Shown: positions 59,297 through 64,000 of the stretch, piece by piece | How the letters are laid out: every line of letters starts with the position of its first letter | Position numbering within the stretch: position 1 is the stretch's first letter | Origin: Mortierella sp. BCC40632 | Taxonomy: Eukaryota; Mortierellomycota; Mortierellomycetes; Mortierellales; Mortierellaceae | Assembly (NCBI GenBank): GCA_011634665.1 | Contig: WAEK01000004.1 | Coordinates: forward strand, 2,973,501-3,037,500 | DNA length: 64,000 bases | Direction of reading: 5' to 3' | Position numbers and translations under genes: made by a program | Notes under the pieces: generated by a model | What the model was told of the DNA's origin: nothing | Databases searched by the model: none | The model's input: the letters and a program-made list of their open reading frames with translations, nothing else

Positions 59297-60625
59297 TAAA
59301 AAAGTACTAATCGATCCTACCCCTTCCCTCTATCTATTGTGTCCTCTTCATTCTCCCCTGCCCCTGTCATCCAAGTTTAGCAACGCGTTTTACATGTGAA
59401 GGAGTGGGACGGTTCCCGTCTAGGAGCCGCAGGGATCTCTGTCACAGAGTTGAAAAAAAAAAAAAAAAAGCTCCTTTTGCTCGGATAGAGATCCCGACTA
59501 TGGAACCTCGTTCTTGTCTATTCAATTATCCCGGAGAGTGGATTGACTGGTTCGAGTCAGGAAAAAAAAAAAAGAGAAAGAGAGATGGAGAACGGCATTT
59601 TGTTCCAGGGGGTGCGGGCGAGCGGCAAAAAAAAAAAAATTGTAGGAAACCAGGGGATAGGTCCTTGGGCTGCACGGGCAGCGGGATGTGGCAAGAACCA
59701 AATGGTCACAACCGGATGATTCGATGAGACAGTGCAGACGTAGCGCGTCGGATGCGGTATTGAGTGGGTGCACACCTCCTGCGGGTTTCGACGTCGACAG
59801 AAGAGAAGGATGCAGGGATCCTAAGATTTCCATCGGATGGTCCCATTCACTGCCCAGCGATGCACGTTGATGTGAGCAAAGCGAGGGGTGGGCACGGATG
59901 GAAAGACAGGCTTATGTGTCTGTGTTTGTAGACGAGACGACAAACATCTGTTCCGGTGTAACCGAGCGCTAAGGAGACAGGTAGGAAAAAGAAAGAGAAA
60001 AAGGGGACTCGAGCGTTCTTGCACCCATGTTGTCAAGGACTGGCGTCGCTCCATGACCGGTAGACCCCAGCAGTCCCAATGATGGTGTTTGGTCCGCAGA
60101 TGTACAGTCCAGGGCGGCCAACCGTAGGCATTGTCCTTGTCGATGGGCTAGTCAAGTCAAGGTGTTGCCAGCCTAACAGATGCGGATGAGAGCTGGGGAC
60201 GTGGTGGATGGGGTCGTGCATGCAGACGGCGTGTTTCTTTCCCAAAGCCCAAAAAGACGAGTCTGGGATGCGATGCAATGCATCCGCTCATGGTAATGTG
60301 CAGAGTGACTTGCTCTTGCGTCTGGCGCTCTGTGTGTGGCCTCTGCTGACTCGAGATCCATGTCCACCTGGCATGGCGTAGGACAGGGGCGTACTCGTCC
60401 TATCGCCACATTGCCTCATGGCCAGCCTCTCCGACCTTGCTGCACCGGACTTGGTTGCTCTAGACCGCTCGAGGCATTTACTCTTTCTCGCCCACTCGCT
60501 CACTCCCTTATTTCTTTACTTTTTCTCTCGCTTGTGTTCTTGCCTACCGATTTTTTCTTCTTTTTTCTTTTGTCACATTCTCACTCTCGTTCTCTCGCAC
60601 ACTCTCCTTTTCTTTCTCTTTCTTT

Positions 60626-60656
<31 letters not shown>

Positions 60657-60694
60657 GTTCTTTATCTTTCTTTCTTTCTTTCTTTCTCTCTCTT

Positions 60695-60726
<32 letters not shown>

Positions 60727-63150
60727 TCTCTTTCTCTCTCAGTCCATCCCTCTCAAAACTCTGTGGTGTGGCCTATCTAGCCCAGCTTCCTAGAGTCCCT
60801 TCTCCTAGCTCCACCCGACAGTCTCTCGGGCGTTCAACGTTGTTTCTTCACATCGAAGCGTCCTCCCCTTGCGGCCAACACACGCCCCATCGCTCGTTCG
60901 TTTATCACTGTTCCGCTCGTCGTTATCAGCCAATCATTCGCGCCGAGATTAGTGTCCATCGGCTGATCTCGCTCTTTCTCGTCAACTCGCGACCACTCTC
61001 TCCCCACATCCATTCATTTCCACTGCTCCACAACACGCACACACCTCTCATTCGCTCACGCAGTTATACTCTTCTCCACATTCGATATAGTCTTGTCTCT
61101 TGATATCCCCTGACCTTTCCCCCTCCCCTCTCCATCTCTGTCCCTTCCCCAGCATCTTGAGCTGCTCTTTACCCTACGCCTGCCGAGACCAAAAAAGGTA
61201 ACAGACCGTGTAGAGATCCGACGACGCACTGCGATCTGATCGTCCACATCTGATCTTGACAGGGTTGCTTGGCTGGGGATCCACAAAACAGGTGTGTTCC
61301 CATTCGTGCCATGGCGTGCTCTTTTTTTTTTTTTTCCACAAGACAATCACACACAGCTCTGTCCAATGTTCAGTGACGCCGTGCCTATCTGCTACTGGAT
61401 GTGAACAAAAAGATGGGGCCTCCTTTTTTTTTGTTGGTGCTTGAGCGAGTGTGTTTTTTTTCTCTTGTGCAATAGTAGACGCAGGCTGAGCGCACTGTGC
61501 GCCCGTTTTTTTTTTTTTTATACACAAGCTTCCTCTCGCTCAACGTCCTGGTTTTGCTTTCGGGTCTTCTATCATCTCTTCCTCTTCCTCTTGTTTTTGA
61601 TCCTTCTTTCTCCAGATCCCCCCCCCCACCTTTTTTTTCCACCTTTCTCTCTGACAGTTTGCACTTGGATCCGTCCCCTTGTTTTTTAGGCGTACGCTTT
61701 TTTGCTTTGGGCCAGCATTGCTCTATTTTTTTTTTTTCCTTTCCCGGTTTGGGTCTATTGAACAGGGTCCTGGAGGTAAAATACATGTCCCCATCCTCTC
61801 ACCCCATGTCGCCCTGAATCGTTCGCCCCTCTTGCTGTTGTTCCTCCTCCGTTCTTTAGTCCTTTGACCTTATCTACAGTTATCCTTAAAACAACTAAAA
61901 GGTAGATCGCACGCCATGTTGATCCTGCAGCCCCGGCTCTCGGTTTGGTTTCTCGGCCATCCACCTGCATGCAGTTGCACTGTTTGCTGGCTCCCCGCCT
62001 GACGGCAGGGCAGGTTGTTTGTGTGTGTGTGCGAGAGAGAGAGAGAGAGAGAGATAAAGGATGAAAGGAAGGAAGGAAGGGAAGGACGGAAGGAAGAAAG
62101 AGAAAAAAAAAAAAAAAAAAAAAAAAGAGAGAGAAAGGAAGAAAGGAAGGAAGAAAGGGAAAAGAAGGGTTGAAAAGGGGAGATGAGCAAGACAGCGTCT
62201 CCTTGATTCCTGAATGGGACATGTTGATGTGTCAACAGAACAGGGATTATAGAATGCCCATTTGTCCAATGAATCTCTCTTTTGTCTCCTCCTTCTGTTC
62301 TGAATCCCATTGGGGACCCCTTGCGGACTGCAACAGCGTCCGTTTCAGACACCAACCTGGGCGGACCATCACACAGAATCGCATTTATCACCGACACGCA
62401 TTGTGATTGTTCTTATTTATGATTATTTATCACTTGGGGGAGGAGGAAGCGAAACAGCAGCAGCCGAGGGGGATGATGTTGTGCCGAGCTGTGTGCAAGA
62501 GAGGCTCTTTCTTGAAGAGAAAGGGGGGCCCGGACCTGCCCTGGCCTGTCCTGGCCGCATGGCTTTCTCAGCCAACGGGCAGAGCAACGTGGCGCGTGGT
62601 CCGGCTGCCGAGGAAGTGAGAGGGCTGACTGTGACCGGAAAAAGCCTCTCTCTCTCACACACGCCCACGCGCACACTCTCTCGCTCCTCATACCGCCTCA
62701 CCACATGTCGTGGCCCGTTCGCATCGATAGTCTTTGACTAACCTTTTTTTTTTTTTTTTTTTTTCTCTCTTGCTCTTACTCTATCTCTACCTCTCTCTCG
62801 CTCTCTCTCTCTCTCTCTTCTCTCTTCAACTGTAGCACTCTCACACATCTCTTGATATCCTCACTCTTTTCCTCTCTCACTCTCACTCTCATACACGAAC
62901 ACACACACTATCTCTCTCACTCGCCTGTCCAGCAAAAACACTTTTTTGTCTCCTCGATCCTCCTCTTTCACTTTCTTTCTCTCTCTCTCTCTTCCACCCA
63001 CCCCTTTCGTTTTCCGGATCCTGTGGCTCTCTCTCTCTCTCTCTCTCCGATCCAGAAATCCCTACCTCTCAGCCGACCAAAGCTGCCCCCCCTCCCCCCC
63101 CCCTCCTCCTCCCCTCCTCCCCTCTCCCTACTGTGACTACGTCTTCAAGG
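55731..63150. other. Seven-kilobase low-complexity intergenic region between divergent genes
   Basis: No supportable gene. It holds many microsatellites: CT (55737-55790, 56937-56990, 59178-59240, 60630-60740), GA (56820-56860, 58652-58695, 62034-62054), AAGG (56340-56366), an A run of 38 (57450-57487) and others. A segment at 57,750-58,270 is of ordinary composition and gives a short minus-strand frame ending at 58071, not recognised. The right part (about 62,740-63,150) is a pyrimidine-rich leader before the ATG at 63151, and the left part is upstream of TMEM184. Confidence 0.45.
59178..59294 (+). repeat. CT microsatellite followed by an A run
   Basis: About 30 CT units (59178-59240), then 33 A (59262-59294) after a short spacer. 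Confidence 0.9.
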
Positions 63151-63619
63151 ATGGAGCACCAGGAGAGTGTGCATCTCGTTTACCCACACGACTTGGCACC
63201 TTTTCATCGGTCCTCTTCTGTATCTGCTGCCAATGGTTCGACCACGGTACTTCCGTCCCTTTCCTCGTCTTCTTCCTCTTCTTCATTTCCCTCTTTGTCC
63301 TCTACCTCCACCATTTCCTCCACAGCAGCAGCCACAGCCACCGCCCTCCATACCAGTCCTCGCACAGCCTCAGGAGCAGGACCGAATCCAACCTCGTCTC
63401 TGAATTCAAGTCTAGAGTCCTCCCTGGCTTGTCTCTCAGCAGCGGCTGTGGCCGTAGCAGCAGCAGCCACTACTAATGGTACTACTACAACTACTACGAC
63501 AACAACAACAAGTACCTCTACTGCTGTTGCTACTACGACAGCAACAGCATCAACCAAAACAACAGCATCTTTGTCTCGTGAGGATCTTCGTGTCAATAAC
63601 ATGACATGTTTGAAGCAGC

Positions 63620-63653
<34 letters not shown>

Positions 63654-63805
63654 GGCAAGGCGGACCTTTGGAATTCAGGGCAGAGAAGAGGATGAGCGGA
63701 TGCAAATGAATGAGGAAAGACAAGATGACCGAGGACGAAAAGTTGAACAGAGTTGGGTGAATGGCAATGGGTCAAGCCATGTCGCTGCTATAGTCGACGA
63801 TGATG
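63151..63805 (+). CDS. First exon of an unrecognised Ser/Thr/Ala/Gln-rich protein (continues past the window)
   Basis: ATG at 63151 after a long pyrimidine-rich leader. The exon encodes 218 codons plus one base and ends at a GTAAGT donor at 63806. Sequence: MEHQESVHLVYPHDLAPFH, then Ser runs, Ala runs, a Thr run (codons near 63475-63510), SREDLRVNNMTCLK, a 13-Gln tract (about 63616-63653) and an Arg/Glu/Asp-rich end. No domain is visible in this exon. Such low-complexity N-termini are common in fungal transcription or RNA-binding regulators, but that is only a guess. The following DNA (63806-64000) is intron with A runs. Confidence 0.6.
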
Positions 63806-64000
63806 GTAAGTTGAAGAGAGAGAGAGAAAAAAAAAAAAAAAAAGGTCCAGTCCAAACCCCCCTCCTTCTCTCCTCCCAACCCCCAAAAAAAAAAAAAAAA
63901 AAAAAAAAAACGTGGGTTGGATAAACTATGGGAGGACAGACCGTGAAAGAGAATGTCAAAGAAAGAAAAAAAAAGTAAAGAGCGAGTAAGAGAGCGTGCG
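63806..64000 (+). other. Start of an intron running off the window
   Basis: GTAAGT donor, then GA-rich DNA, A runs (63827-63843, 63884-63910), no AG acceptor with a continuing frame before the edge. Confidence 0.5.

Noticed and set aside
60336..61103. 255-residue Ser/Leu/Phe-rich ORF
   Set aside because: Most of it is translated CT microsatellite; no motif and no conserved start context.
1..64000. CRISPR arrays, bacterial operons, rRNA genes
   Set aside because: No regularly spaced repeats with unique spacers and no rRNA signature; the window is intron-containing eukaryotic DNA.

Overview
The window is nuclear DNA of a filamentous fungus, most likely an early-diverging one (Mucoromycota, and Mortierellomycotina is my best guess). 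The evidence is dense short introns (about 55 placed from splice signals and reading frame), branch-site-like CTAAC motifs before AG acceptors, a fungal gene set (PAF1, LTV1, MSH5, CENP-T, TANGO2, a PASK-type kinase, a TRP-like channel, a pepsin-like protease, a PAP2 phosphatase, a TMEM184 protein), MULE and Fanzor mobile-element proteins, and very many A/T homopolymers and CT/GA microsatellites. The lineage is inferred from general features only.

Layout. 1-1735 (-): 5' part of a MULE transposase gene running off the left edge, with a frameshift near position 80. 1987-4037 (+): PAF1. 4133-5482 (-): peroxisomal enoyl-CoA isomerase ending in AKL. 6.3-10.5 kb (+): a mobile-element island with a Fanzor-type RuvC protein (6642-7727), the 3' half of a decayed MULE transposase (7896-9124), and a decayed unrecognised multi-exon ORF (9609-10504). 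11851-13436 (-): PASK-like kinase. 13.4-23.5 kb: about 10 kb with no supportable gene, holding microsatellites, a degenerate ATACCC-rich tandem repeat and a hairpin. 23566-29930 (+): 13-exon TRP-like channel. 30715-32811 (+): LTV1. 33117-38937 (-): 21-exon MSH5. 39365-39971 (-): exons of an unrecognised gene. 40075-43313 (-): CENP-T. 43412-45017 (-): TANGO2/NRDE. 45805-47667 (-): aspartic protease. 48806-50637 (-): lipid phosphate phosphatase. 51952-52257 (+): possible 61-aa gene. 52676-55730 (-): TMEM184/DUF300 protein. 55.7-63.1 kb: low-complexity intergenic. 63151-edge (+): first exon of an unrecognised Ser/Thr/Gln-rich protein.

The host genes are a mixed housekeeping set and do not form one pathway, though meiotic (MSH5) and kinetochore (CENP-T) genes lie on the same strand within 10 kb. 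The multi-exon models for the channel, MSH5, CENP-T, TANGO2, protease, phosphatase, TMEM184, LTV1, kinase and isomerase all close in frame at every junction. Four introns in three of these genes need a GC-AG donor (GCAAGT). The strongest candidate for an unusual system is the Fanzor/MULE island at 6.3-10.5 kb.
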